Origin: Paraburkholderia fungorum
Lineage (GTDB): Bacteria > Pseudomonadota > Gammaproteobacteria > Burkholderiales > Burkholderiaceae
Length of the DNA: 64,000 nt
Reading direction: 5' to 3'
Assembly: GCF_003610895.1 (NCBI RefSeq)
Contig: NZ_MCAS01000006.1
Location: 154,177 to 218,176, forward strand
Position numbers and translations under genes: made by a program. The notes beneath the pieces are model-generated. The model was not told where the DNA came from, did not search any database, and worked only from the letters and a program-made list of their open reading frames with translations. Shown one piece after another: positions 15,670 to 24,518 of this stretch (position 1 is its first letter; the number at the start of each line of letters is the position of its first letter).

Positions 15670-18141
15670 ATGGGTGCGCCGCCGCAATTCATCGACATGG
15701 CCGAACGCGAGATCAGGCTCTCAGACTTCGTGCCGTTCTCGTCGCATGTGACTGACCACGTCATCCGCACGCGCGAAGGTGACTACCTGCGGGTCTGGAA
15801 AATCGCCGGCATCGCCTTCGAGGCGGCCGACCCCGGTGACATCCTCGTGCGTCACGAAGGGTTCAACCAGCTCGTGCGCAGCCTGCCGGGTGGTCACGTC
15901 GGCCTGTGGGCACACCGGATCCGCCGGCGCGTGACCGACCACTTCGCTACGCCATACGGCAACCCGTTCTGCCAGCAGCTCGCCACGCGCTATTACGCGA
16001 GCTTTGCCGGCTACCGGATGATGGCCAATGAGCTGTACCTGACGCTCGTGTACCGGCCGCACCGCACGCGCCTGGGGCGTATCTTCAGTCAGGCGGCCCG
16101 GCGCACGCCCGATGATATCCGGCGCGACCAGCACGAAGCCCTGAAGGTGATGGCGGAGCTCGCTGCCCAGGTCGAATCCGGCCTGAAGCCCTGGGATCCG
16201 GTGCCGCTCGGCGTCTACAGGAAGCCGATCCGTTACACGCAGCGACCCGTACGTTTCTCGGCGGCGCTGGAATTCCTGGCCTATCTCGTCAATGCCGCAT
16301 GGGAGCCGGTACCGGTACCGGCAGGCCGGATCGCGGAAGCGCTGCCCACTTCGCGGCTGTTCTTCCGGACCGAGAAGGTCGAGATCCGCATGCCCGGCTC
16401 GACGCGCTACGCGGCGTTGCTCGACCTGAAAGACTACCCCGAGGAAACCGAGCCGGGGATGCTCGACGGTCTGCTCTATGGCGATTTCGAATACATCGAG
16501 ACCCAGAGCTTCACGATCCTCGACCGTCCCACGGCGAAAGAAGCGCTCGAGCGTCAGCGCAACCAGCTGATCGCGGGCGAGGACGTGGCGGTGTCGCAGG
16601 TGCAGGCAATGGATCAGGCGCTCGACGACCTGATCAACGGCGATTTCGTCCTCGGTGAATATCACTATTCGCTTGCGGTGCTCGGCGACCGGCCGGACGA
16701 GGTCGCGCGGCATGTGGCGAAGGCGCGCACGCAGCTCGCGGACGTGGGTTTCCAGACGGCGCTGGTCGATCTGGTAGCGGACGCTGCATGGTTCGCGCAG
16801 CTGCCCGGGAACTGGCGCTACCGGCCCCGCGAGGCGAAGCTCACCTCGCGCAACTTCTGCGGACTCGCGAGCCTGCACAACTTCGCGACCGGCAAGCGCG
16901 ACGGCAATCCGTGGGGTGAGGCGATCACGATCGTCAAGACGCCGAGTGGCCAGCCGCTGTACCTGAATTTCCACGCGACGCCTGAGAAGAAGGACTCGGG
17001 CGACGAAAAGGCGCTCGCCAACACCCAGATCATCGGGCAGGCCGGTGCGGGCAAGACAGTGCTGGAGCTGTTCCTGCTGGCAATGGCGATGAAGTATGGC
17101 CTCACCGGCGTCGTCTACGACAAGGACCGGGGCACCGAGATCGCGATCCGGGCGATGGGCGGCCGCTACACAGTGTTTCGACGGGGTGTCCCGACGGGAC
17201 TCAATCCGTTCCAGCTCGATCCTGACGAGGCGGTACTGGATTTCTGGGAGCGGCTGGTGCGTCGTCTGGTCGACACCGGCATGTTGCTGTCGGCGAAGGA
17301 CGAGCTCGATATTTCTCGTGCCGTGCGGGAGGTCGCACGCATGGAACGGCGGCTGCGTCGCCTGTCGATGGTCCGGCAACTGCTGCCCGCCGTGGGCGAG
17401 AACAGCCTGCATGCACGGCTCACGAAGTGGTGTGCAGGCGGACGGCTCGGGTGGGTGCTGGACAACCCGTCGGACTTGCTGGATTTCCGCCAGAACCATC
17501 TCTTCGGCTTCGATGATACGGAACTGCTCGACGATCCGGAGGTGTCGACGCCGGTCACGATGTACTTGCTGCAGCTGACGGAGAGCCTGATCGACGGGCG
17601 GCGCTTCGTCTATGTGATGACCGAATTCTGGAAGCGGCTGGGCGATCCGGTTTTCACGGATTTCGCAAAGGACAAGCAGAAGACGATCCGCAAGCAGAAC
17701 GGTCTGGGCATCTTTGATACGCAGTCCCCGGCCGATGTGCTGCGTAGCGACATCGCGCGCGCGCTGGTCGAGCAGACCGCGACGTTCTTCTTCCTGCCGA
17801 ACCCGCGTGCCGACTACGACGACTATGTGCATGGCTTCAAGCTGACTGAGGCCGAATTCAACATCGTCCGGTCTCTCGGCGAGAACAGCCGCCTGTTCCT
17901 CATGAAGCAGGGCCACCGTTCGGCCATCGGCAGGCTGGATCTCGCCGGACTCGGTGATGTGCTCGACGTCCTGTCGGGGACGACGGACAACGTCGAACTG
18001 CTGGACGGGGTTCGCGCCGAGGTCGGCGACGATCCCGTGGCGTGGCTTCCCGTGTTTCATGAGCGGCTGGCCAAGCGTCGTGCGACCGGGGCAGTCCCGA
18101 ACGCGCTGGCCCGGCGTCTGTCGGGAAGAGGTGCACGATGA
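15670..18141 (+). CDS. virB4: VirB4 ATPase of the type IV secretion system
   Basis: An 823-residue ATPase. The N-terminal domain opens with the VirB4 pattern SDFVPFSSHVTDHVIRTREG, and the C-terminal RecA-like domain has Walker A GQAGAGKT at residues ~456-463. A conserved late block (RKQNGLGIFDTQSP and later LGENSRLF) corresponds to the second half of the motor. It powers pilus assembly and substrate transfer at the inner membrane. ATG 15670 follows the virB3 stop directly; the frame continues upstream into virB3 but would add unrelated residues. Confidence 0.92.
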   Translation: MGAPPQFIDMAEREIRLSDFVPFSSHVTDHVIRTREGDYLRVWKIAGIAFEAADPGDILVRHEGFNQLVRSLPGGHVGLWAHRIRRRVTDHFATPYGNPFCQQLATRYYASFAGYRMMANELYLTLVYRPHRTRLGRIFSQAARRTPDDIRRDQHEALKVMAELAAQVESGLKPWDPVPLGVYRKPIRYTQRPVRFSAALEFLAYLVNAAWEPVPVPAGRIAEALPTSRLFFRTEKVEIRMPGSTRYAALLDLKDYPEETEPGMLDGLLYGDFEYIETQSFTILDRPTAKEALERQRNQLIAGEDVAVSQVQAMDQALDDLINGDFVLGEYHYSLAVLGDRPDEVARHVAKARTQLADVGFQTALVDLVADAAWFAQLPGNWRYRPREAKLTSRNFCGLASLHNFATGKRDGNPWGEAITIVKTPSGQPLYLNFHATPEKKDSGDEKALANTQIIGQAGAGKTVLELFLLAMAMKYGLTGVVYDKDRGTEIAIRAMGGRYTVFRRGVPTGLNPFQLDPDEAVLDFWERLVRRLVDTGMLLSAKDELDISRAVREVARMERRLRRLSMVRQLLPAVGENSLHARLTKWCAGGRLGWVLDNPSDLLDFRQNHLFGFDDTELLDDPEVSTPVTMYLLQLTESLIDGRRFVYVMTEFWKRLGDPVFTDFAKDKQKTIRKQNGLGIFDTQSPADVLRSDIARALVEQTATFFFLPNPRADYDDYVHGFKLTEAEFNIVRSLGENSRLFLMKQGHRSAIGRLDLAGLGDVLDVLSGTTDNVELLDGVRAEVGDDPVAWLPVFHERLAKRRATGAVPNALARRLSGRGAR

Positions 18142-19322
18142 GCGGCCTTTTCACTTCAGTCGGCGGCACGCTCGAAAACGGCATGTCGACGTATGTCACG
18201 AGCGTGTCCTCAGCCCTCTCCAGCGCGCTGGTACCTGTTGTCACGACGGCCCTGACGATCTGGATCATCACGTACGGGTTCGCCGTCGTGCGCGGCGAGG
18301 CCCATGAGTCGGTACCTGCATTCGCGTGGCGCGGCCTGAAGGTGGCCGTCATGCTTGCCTTTGCGCTCGGCGCGGGTATCTATCAGTCCCAGGTCGTCAC
18401 GGCAGTCGAAGGGGCGACGACGGGCCTGGCCCAGACGATCCAGACCGCGGCGGCCAATGGCGGTGCAGGCAACACCGGCTGCGGAACGGTGAGTGGCAGC
18501 AGCGTGACAGGCACGAGCGCGTCCGCCATTTACCAGACCCTCGACTGCTATGACCGGCAGATCGACATCGTGATGGATGCCTACTTCGACAAGGCGACGC
18601 ACGAAGGCTTCAGTGTCAGTGGCATCGTCGCAGGCATTGGTGATCTGGTCGGCGGATTCATCGTGGGGCTGGGCGGCGCCATTTTCCTGATGGTTCTGGC
18701 CTTCGAGGTCACGATGGCGAGGATGCTGCTCGATCTGGTGCTGGGGCTCGGCCCGGCCTTCATTGCCTGTGGCGCATTTGGTCCGACGGCGCGTTTCTTC
18801 GAGGCGTGGACCGCAAAGGTCACGAACTATGCGCTGCTGCAGATCCTCATCGCAGCCTTTCTTGGGATGGCGCTCACGGCGTTCTCCGCCGACCTCGCGC
18901 CGTTCAACGTCACGACTTCCCCGCCCGATACGAACGCTTCGGCGCTCGCTGCAGCGGGTCAGGCAGTGCTCACCGCTATAGCCCCCTGGGGTGCGGCATT
19001 TGGCCTGTTCATCACGTCCCTGCTGCTGGCAACCATCGGCTGGCAACTGCCGGCCGTCGCCTCGGGACTTGCCGGAGGCGCCACGCTGTCGGGGTTCGGT
19101 GCGTTTGTGGCCGGATTTGCCTCGCGTGGTGCCGTGAGAGGTCTCGGCTCGCTCGTGAGTCTCGGACGCGGCCAGCGTCGGCCGGGGGGGCGAATTTCCA
19201 ACGGCAGCGGGCAAGTCGGTAGCGCGAACGCGGGCGGCGGTTCAGGCCAGATCCCTGCCTATCAGCGCGCCGCCCGCGAGCACCTTGGCGACCAGGATAA
19301 CTCAGGAGAGTCATGGTCATGA
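18138..19322 (+). CDS. virB6: VirB6/TrbL-like polytopic channel protein
   Basis: A 394-residue inner-membrane protein with six or so hydrophobic stretches and the VirB6 central pattern FEVTMARMLLDLVLGLGPAFIACGAF, followed by FFEAWTAKVTNYALLQ. A Gly/Ser-rich polar tail follows. The periplasmic loop after the second membrane segment contains two Cys. VirB6 forms part of the translocation pore. It overlaps virB4 by four bases (ATGA). Confidence 0.85.
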   Translation: MSGLFTSVGGTLENGMSTYVTSVSSALSSALVPVVTTALTIWIITYGFAVVRGEAHESVPAFAWRGLKVAVMLAFALGAGIYQSQVVTAVEGATTGLAQTIQTAAANGGAGNTGCGTVSGSSVTGTSASAIYQTLDCYDRQIDIVMDAYFDKATHEGFSVSGIVAGIGDLVGGFIVGLGGAIFLMVLAFEVTMARMLLDLVLGLGPAFIACGAFGPTARFFEAWTAKVTNYALLQILIAAFLGMALTAFSADLAPFNVTTSPPDTNASALAAAGQAVLTAIAPWGAAFGLFITSLLLATIGWQLPAVASGLAGGATLSGFGAFVAGFASRGAVRGLGSLVSLGRGQRRPGGRISNGSGQVGSANAGGGSGQIPAYQRAAREHLGDQDNSGESWS

Positions 19323-20026
19323 TCAGGTTACCTATCCATATCGGTATTGCCCCGATCGCGGCGGCTGTGGTCGTGCTGACGATGCCCTCGGCCCATGCAC
19401 AGGGCATCCCCGTCTTCGACGCGCAGAACGTGGTGCAGGCCATCGCGACCGTCGGGCAACTGAAGCAGGAAGTGCAGCAGGAACTCCAGCTATATCAGTC
19501 GCTCAGTGGTACGCGCGGCTTCGGTGAACTGATGGGCAATCCGGTGCTGTCGAACTCGCTGCCGTCGAACTGGCAGTCGGTCTACATGGCGATCCAGAAC
19601 GGTGGCTATGCTGGTCTCACGGGCAGCGCGCAGACGCTGCGCTCGGCGAGCGAAATCTACAACTGCGAGGACCAGAGCGGGATCGACCAGCAGGTCTGCC
19701 AGCGCGCGCTGAACAAGCCGTTCCAGGACAAGGCGTTTGGCACCCAGGCGTACCAGACGGAGCTCCAGGAGCTCGACCAGATCCAGAGCCTGATGCAGCA
19801 GATCGACGTGACGCAGGACCAGAAAGGCATCTCGGAACTGCAAGCACGCATCCAGACTGAGAGCACGGCGGTTGGCAACGAGATGACGAAGCTGCAGCTC
19901 TTCAGGATGCTGGCCGATTCCGAGGACCGGCTGATTGCCGAGCAGCAGCAGGAGCTTGTCCTCAAGCGCGCCGGCAACACCGCGCGGCTGCAGGACCAGA
20001 TGGTACCTGCGAACTTTGGCAACTGA
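19313..20026 (+). CDS. virB5: VirB5-like minor pilin
   Basis: A 237-residue secreted protein with a signal peptide ending at AHA, then IPVFDAQNVVQAIATVGQLKQEVQQELQ, the coiled-coil opening of VirB5/TrbJ proteins. The later C-terminal region is also rich in Gln and Glu coiled-coil heptads. The order B4-B6-B5-B8 is rearranged from Agrobacterium (B4-B5-B6-B7-B8). ATG 19313 has AGGAGAG upstream; an ATG at 19319 that overlaps the virB6 stop is an equally possible start. Confidence 0.85.
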   Translation: MVMIRLPIHIGIAPIAAAVVVLTMPSAHAQGIPVFDAQNVVQAIATVGQLKQEVQQELQLYQSLSGTRGFGELMGNPVLSNSLPSNWQSVYMAIQNGGYAGLTGSAQTLRSASEIYNCEDQSGIDQQVCQRALNKPFQDKAFGTQAYQTELQELDQIQSLMQQIDVTQDQKGISELQARIQTESTAVGNEMTKLQLFRMLADSEDRLIAEQQQELVLKRAGNTARLQDQMVPANFGN

Positions 20027-20049
20027 GTTCGGCAACCGAGGAGGCTGAC

Positions 20050-20214
20050 ATGATCCGTTTTGTTGTGGCCGTCATTGTCATTCAATTAGTCATACTGGCT
20101 GATGGATGCTCGGCCAGTCCACCCAAAACTGTCCTGCCAGATGGTTTGCACCGTGTTCCGGTGAACCGTATGCCACCGGCTCCCCCGTCCGATGGAGGCG
20201 GCCATGAGCAATGA
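20050..20214 (+). CDS. virB7: VirB7-like small lipoprotein
   Basis: A 54-residue product preceded by GAGGAGGCT at good distance. It has a hydrophobic export segment (residues 4-17) and Cys20 in LADGC, a loose lipobox, followed by SASPPKTVLPDG and a Pro-rich end. A Cys lipoprotein carrying a PPK-LPDG-type stretch directly ahead of virB8 is the usual form and place of VirB7, which stabilises VirB9 at the outer membrane. The gene overlaps virB8 by 11 bases. The -3 to -1 residues of the lipobox are not ideal. Confidence 0.65.
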   Translation: MIRFVVAVIVIQLVILADGCSASPPKTVLPDGLHRVPVNRMPPAPPSDGGGHEQ

Positions 20215-20938
20215 CCGCGACGCCCGTGAGTCACGTGATTATCGCCGGGCACTCGATTTCGAGGTGTCGGTCACGCACCTGCAGGAACGCTCGGAGCGTC
20301 GGGCATGGCACGTGGCCGTGGGCTCCGTGGTGGTCGCGATCCTGTGTGCGGTCGCACTGGCCGTGATGGTCCCGTTCTACCGGGTGGTGCCGCTGCCGAT
20401 CGAGGTCGACCGTCTGACCGGTGAAGCACAGGTGATCGACGTGCTCGACGCGAAGCAGATGCACATGCGCGATATCGAGGACAAGCACTGGGTGGAAGTG
20501 TACGTGCGCTCGCGCGAGCGCTACGACTGGGGCTTGCTGCAGATGGACTACGACCGCGTGCTCGGCATGAGCGACGACCGTGTCGCGCGGGACTACCGGT
20601 CGATCTACAGCGGCCCCGACGCACTGGACCGGCAGCTCGGGGCGAACTCGCAGCGGCGCATCCGCATCCTCTCGACGACGCTCGTGCCGGACGAACCCGG
20701 CCGTGCCGTCGTGCATATCGAGCGCACGACGTGGAAGAACGGCATCGATAACGCGGAGCCGCCGCAGCGCTTTGTCATCACGCTTGCCTTCACTTACCGG
20801 CCGTCCATCTTCACACGTGAGCGCACGGCCATCGAGAATCCTTTCGGCTTCAGGGTGACGGCGTACAGCCGCGATCCCGAATTTACCCCTACGGCGGCGT
20901 CGCCCGCGTCGTTGTCGGCCCCTGGAGGTGCGCCATGA
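20204..20938 (+). CDS. virB8: VirB8-like assembly factor
   Basis: A 244-residue bitopic inner-membrane protein: cytoplasmic N-terminus, one membrane segment at residues ~41-62 (VAVGSVVVAILCAVALAVMVPF) and a periplasmic NTF2-like domain with the VirB8 motifs YVRSRERYDW and the late FVITLAFTYRP. It nucleates the T4SS core. ATG 20204 is preceded by GGAGG at 20194-20198. It overlaps virB9 by four bases. Confidence 0.9.
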   Translation: MSNDRDARESRDYRRALDFEVSVTHLQERSERRAWHVAVGSVVVAILCAVALAVMVPFYRVVPLPIEVDRLTGEAQVIDVLDAKQMHMRDIEDKHWVEVYVRSRERYDWGLLQMDYDRVLGMSDDRVARDYRSIYSGPDALDRQLGANSQRRIRILSTTLVPDEPGRAVVHIERTTWKNGIDNAEPPQRFVITLAFTYRPSIFTRERTAIENPFGFRVTAYSRDPEFTPTAASPASLSAPGGAP

Positions 20939-21771
20939 GACTGAACATCCTGGTAAGAGCCGCCGTGCTGGTGACCGGGCTGGCAGGGGGTTGCGCCGCA
21001 GCCTTTGCCTACGACGTGCCTGGCTGGTCAGGCGACTCGCGTGTGCGGCAGATCGTGTACCGTCAGGACGAGGTGGTGCGGGTTGTCGCGCAACGCGGCT
21101 TCGCTACGCACATTGCACTTGATCCGGCCGAGCACATCCTCATCGTGGCCCCGGGCGACCGGAACGGATGGCAGGTGGTTGCAAACCGTGGCGACCACGA
21201 TGTCTACCTCAAGCCGCAGCTTGCTGCGCACGACACGAACCTCGAAATCCGCACGGACCGGCACAGCTACAGCTTCGACCTGGTCGTGCTGCCGCTCAGG
21301 GCCCGTTTCGGTAACGACGAGGAGATGTATCGCATCACGTTCGTCTATCCGGATGCGCAGGCCACGAAGACGAAGGCCGCAGACGATGCCGCTCTTGTGC
21401 GCGAGCGTCTTGACCAGCCGCCGGTGGTGCGCAACACCGCTTACTCGATGCAGGTGATGCCGCACTCGGAAGATATCGCGCCGACGGCGGCATGGGACGA
21501 CGGACGCTTCACCTACATCCGCATCCCGAATAACCGCCGCATCCCGGCGATCTTCCGGGTCGCCGGCAACAGCAGCGAAAGCGTGGTTGACCGGCACATG
21601 GAAGACGACGTGATCGTCGTACACGAGGTGGCCCGGCGTTTCGTGTTGCGTCTGGGCGACGAGGTCGTCGGCCTGTGGAACGACGCGTTCGATGTGGACG
21701 GCGTGCCACCGGCGGACGGCACGACAGTAAGCGGTGTGAAGCGTGTCCTGCGGAGCGACGGCCATGAATGA
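20935..21771 (+). CDS. virB9: VirB9-like outer-membrane complex protein
   Basis: A 278-residue periplasmic protein with a signal peptide to AFA and the N-terminal VirB9 pattern DSRVRQIVYRQDEVVRVVAQRGF. The C-terminal VirB9 domain includes AAWDDGRFTYIRIPNNRRIPAIF. It forms the outer-membrane core ring with VirB7 and VirB10. The gene overlaps virB10 by eight bases. Confidence 0.9.
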   Translation: MRLNILVRAAVLVTGLAGGCAAAFAYDVPGWSGDSRVRQIVYRQDEVVRVVAQRGFATHIALDPAEHILIVAPGDRNGWQVVANRGDHDVYLKPQLAAHDTNLEIRTDRHSYSFDLVVLPLRARFGNDEEMYRITFVYPDAQATKTKAADDAALVRERLDQPPVVRNTAYSMQVMPHSEDIAPTAAWDDGRFTYIRIPNNRRIPAIFRVAGNSSESVVDRHMEDDVIVVHEVARRFVLRLGDEVVGLWNDAFDVDGVPPADGTTVSGVKRVLRSDGHE

Positions 21772-22978
21772 GGAAACGCCGCGCAATGTGATTGCGCCCG
21801 GGGTTGTGCCCGAGAGTGACCCGGCAAAGGTCACCGATACGATAAACGGTGACGTCCCGAACCAGCCGGCCGATCGCGGCATGCCGGAACTGGGACAGCG
21901 GGGTGGCCGCGCCCGCGCCTGGTGGATCGCGCCGCTGCTGGTCGTGGCCGTCGTGATCGGCGGAGCAGTCTGGACGATCCACGGGTTTCTCGCACGGCAC
22001 GATGCGGCGGACAAGGCCAGGCGGGATGCCGTCCAGGATCAGCCGTCCCAAGGCCGCGTGTTCGGCGACGGGAACGCACCGGCATCGGCTGTTGCCGCCG
22101 CAAGCGGCCCGGCGGAGGCCCCCGTTGTTGCGTCGGCTGCCGTTGCAGGGTCGACGCGGCAAGCCCCCGTGCACACCGCACCAGCTCGCAGCTATTACGA
22201 CGCACCGCTGCTCGCTACCGGCAGTACGGGCGCAGGCAATGGCCCTGCCGACGAAGGGGCATACCCGGCGGCATCAGCGCCAGGCGTTTCGCCGGGAGCG
22301 ACTGTCGTATCCGGCAGCCAGTCTCAGGGAAGCAGTCCGCTTGCGCAGGCACTGACGCCGACGGTGACGCCAAAAGTGCGCGCGGGCTTTCTCGGCAATC
22401 GCAGCCTGATCCTCGCGGAAGGCGCCAAGATCGACTGCGCGGGCGACACGGCATTCGATTCGACACAGGCGGGTATCTCGACCTGCACGGTGACGAAGAA
22501 CGTCTATTCGGATGACGGCCATGTTGTGCTGATCGGGCGCGGCTCGCAGATCAACAGCGAATACCGCTCGAACCTGGCGCCCGGGCAGAACCGGGTGTTC
22601 ATCCTGTCGGCACGCATCAAGACACCCGAGGGTGTGACAGTCGAGATCGATTCTCCCGCGGCAGACGCGCTGGGGCGCATCGGCGTGAGCGGGTACGTGA
22701 ACAACCACTGGGGCGAGCGTATCGGCGCGGCCATGCTGCTTGGCATGACGCAGGATGCGATCGGGTACCTCGCGACGCGTGGAGGCAACAGCAACGGCTC
22801 GGTCGTATTCGAGAACACGCAGCAGCAGGGCAATGACATGGCCTCGCGCGTGCTCGACAGCACGATCAACATTCCGCCCACACTCACGCAGAACCAGGGG
22901 GCCGAGTTCACGATTATCGTCGCCCGGGATCTGGATTTCAGTCCGGTCTACGCGCTCGAGCCAGGGGGCACGCGATGA
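21764..22978 (+). CDS. virB10: VirB10-like core complex protein
   Basis: A 404-residue protein with a cytoplasmic N-terminus, one membrane helix at residues ~48-68, a long Ala/Pro/Ser-rich periplasmic linker and the C-terminal VirB10/TraB domain starting near RSLILAEGAKIDC. The late helical antenna region is recognised in WGERIGAAMLLGMTQD, and the last block NIPPTLTQNQGAEFTIIVARDLDF is typical of the family. VirB10 spans both membranes and senses ATP use by the motors. It overlaps virB11 by four bases. Confidence 0.92.
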   Translation: MNEETPRNVIAPGVVPESDPAKVTDTINGDVPNQPADRGMPELGQRGGRARAWWIAPLLVVAVVIGGAVWTIHGFLARHDAADKARRDAVQDQPSQGRVFGDGNAPASAVAAASGPAEAPVVASAAVAGSTRQAPVHTAPARSYYDAPLLATGSTGAGNGPADEGAYPAASAPGVSPGATVVSGSQSQGSSPLAQALTPTVTPKVRAGFLGNRSLILAEGAKIDCAGDTAFDSTQAGISTCTVTKNVYSDDGHVVLIGRGSQINSEYRSNLAPGQNRVFILSARIKTPEGVTVEIDSPAADALGRIGVSGYVNNHWGERIGAAMLLGMTQDAIGYLATRGGNSNGSVVFENTQQQGNDMASRVLDSTINIPPTLTQNQGAEFTIIVARDLDFSPVYALEPGGTR

Positions 22979-24102
22979 ACGCGTCGGCCCATATCCTGAG
23001 CGAAGCGCCGGTACAGGCAGACGGCCCGCTGCCGAGGCTGGCAGAGGATGCTTCGGTGCGCGAGCTGATGCGCCCGCTCGCGGGGCTGCTCGAAGACCCG
23101 GCTCTCACGGAGCTGGTGATCAACCGGCCGCAGCGCGTGCTGACCGAGACCCATCTCGGATGGCAGGCACACGACTGTGCGGACCTCGACTTCGAGCGCC
23201 TGATGTCGTTCGCGGTGGCGATTGCAACGCTCACGAACCAGGAGGTCTCGGCGCTGCATCCGGTGCTCTCCGCGCTGCTGCCCGGTGATGCGCGCGTCCA
23301 GATCGTGATCCCGCCGGTGGTGCCCCCGCGTACCGTGTCGGTGACGATCCGCCGTCCGTCTTCGCGCGAGAAGACGCTCGACGCCTACGAAAGTGAGGGC
23401 CTGTTCGCGCAGACTACGTGGTTCCGCCCGGCTGGACTCGATGAGGCGGTGCCGGCACGGCGCCTCCTGGGTCGTGATCTCGCCAGGTGCCTCGAAGCGC
23501 GCGAGTTCCCGGCGTTCTTCGAGCTGGCGGTGCGCGGCCGGCTGAACCTCGTGATCGTGGGCAGCACGGGCTCGGGCAAGACGAGCTTCATGAAGACGCT
23601 GTGCCGGTACATCCCGGCCACCGAACGCATCGTGACGATCGAGGATGTGCGCGAGCTCTTCATCCGTCACATCGAGAACTGCGTCCACCTGATCTACAGC
23701 AAGGGTGGTCACGGCCAGGCGCAGGTGACGCCTGCGGATCTGATCGCAAGCTCGATGCGCATGCGTCCTGACCGCGTGCTGCTCGCCGAACTGCGGGGCA
23801 GCGAAGCGTACGACTTCCTGAAGCTGCTGACGACCGGGCACTCCGGTTCGATCACGAGCTATCACGCGTCGAGCGCATCGGTCGCCATCGAGCGGTTCGC
23901 GCTGATGGCCAAGGAACACCCCGAAGCCGCCACATGGGACGACGCGGCGCTGCGCCGGCTGCTCTTCATGACGATCGACGTGGTGGCGCACATGGAGGCC
24001 ACCGCGCTCTTCGATGAATCTGGCGCGCAGACCGGCCGGCGCTGGTCGATGACGGAGGTCTGGTTCGATCCGCTGCGCCGCCATCACGCGGATTTCCGGT
24101 GA
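22975..24102 (+). CDS. virB11: VirB11-like hexameric ATPase
   Basis: A 375-residue traffic ATPase of the secretion superfamily. Walker A GSTGSGKT is at residues 196-203, the Asp box ERIVTIEDVREL at ~219-230, Walker B-like RPDRVLLAELRG at ~263-274 and the His box TGHSGSITSYHA at ~285-296. It switches the T4SS between pilus building and DNA export. The stop overlaps the ribosome site of the next gene (AAAGGAG). Confidence 0.92.
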   Translation: MNASAHILSEAPVQADGPLPRLAEDASVRELMRPLAGLLEDPALTELVINRPQRVLTETHLGWQAHDCADLDFERLMSFAVAIATLTNQEVSALHPVLSALLPGDARVQIVIPPVVPPRTVSVTIRRPSSREKTLDAYESEGLFAQTTWFRPAGLDEAVPARRLLGRDLARCLEAREFPAFFELAVRGRLNLVIVGSTGSGKTSFMKTLCRYIPATERIVTIEDVRELFIRHIENCVHLIYSKGGHGQAQVTPADLIASSMRMRPDRVLLAELRGSEAYDFLKLLTTGHSGSITSYHASSASVAIERFALMAKEHPEAATWDDAALRRLLFMTIDVVAHMEATALFDESGAQTGRRWSMTEVWFDPLRRHHADFR

Positions 24103-24116
24103 AAGGAGAACAGGTC

Positions 24117-24518
24117 ATGGACATCGGAAAGGCAACTGGAACGGGACGGTCAACCAGCAAGGTGATCTGGTACCACGCGATGCTTGCGCTGGTCACGCTT
24201 GCGATCATGGCCGCTGCGGCAGCCGGACTGACGCTTGCCCTCTGGCTGGCTTCGTTTTTCTTCGTCGCGAGTCAGCACGTCAACCCGCTTCATGCCGGGT
24301 TTCATGCGTGGCCAGATGCTGCGCTGGCCTGGCATGACGGACGTCTGCCAGAACAGGGGCGGCGGCTTGCCGGTGCTGCGCTGTTCGGCGTGCTGCTGGC
24401 GTTCGGCGCACCCGCGCTCGGCGTTTACACGCTTCTGGAACAGTCTGGGCGACGGCGCCTCTATGGCAGCGCTAGGTTCGCAAACGAGGCGGATGTCCGC
24501 CGGGCAGGGCTGCTATGA
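24117..24518 (+). CDS. VirD4 coupling protein, N-terminal membrane part (split gene)
   Basis: A 133-residue protein with two membrane helices (residues ~17-45 and ~84-105) and the C-terminal sequence RRRLYGSARFANEADVRRAGLL. That sequence is the GSARFA/AGLL linker that in usual VirD4/TraG proteins leads straight into the ATPase domain. Here the frame stops, and the ATPase is encoded by the next gene in another frame through an ATGA overlap. ATG 24117 has AAAGGAG upstream. Whether the split is natural or an indel cannot be settled from one sequence. Confidence 0.7.
   Translation: MDIGKATGTGRSTSKVIWYHAMLALVTLAIMAAAAAGLTLALWLASFFFVASQHVNPLHAGFHAWPDAALAWHDGRLPEQGRRLAGAALFGVLLAFGAPALGVYTLLEQSGRRRLYGSARFANEADVRRAGLL

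Noticed and set aside
15721..18060. Long open frame antisense to virB4 (779 codons)
   Set aside because: It mirrors the high-GC coding strand of virB4, is Arg/His/Gln-rich and shows no motif; a typical antisense shadow.
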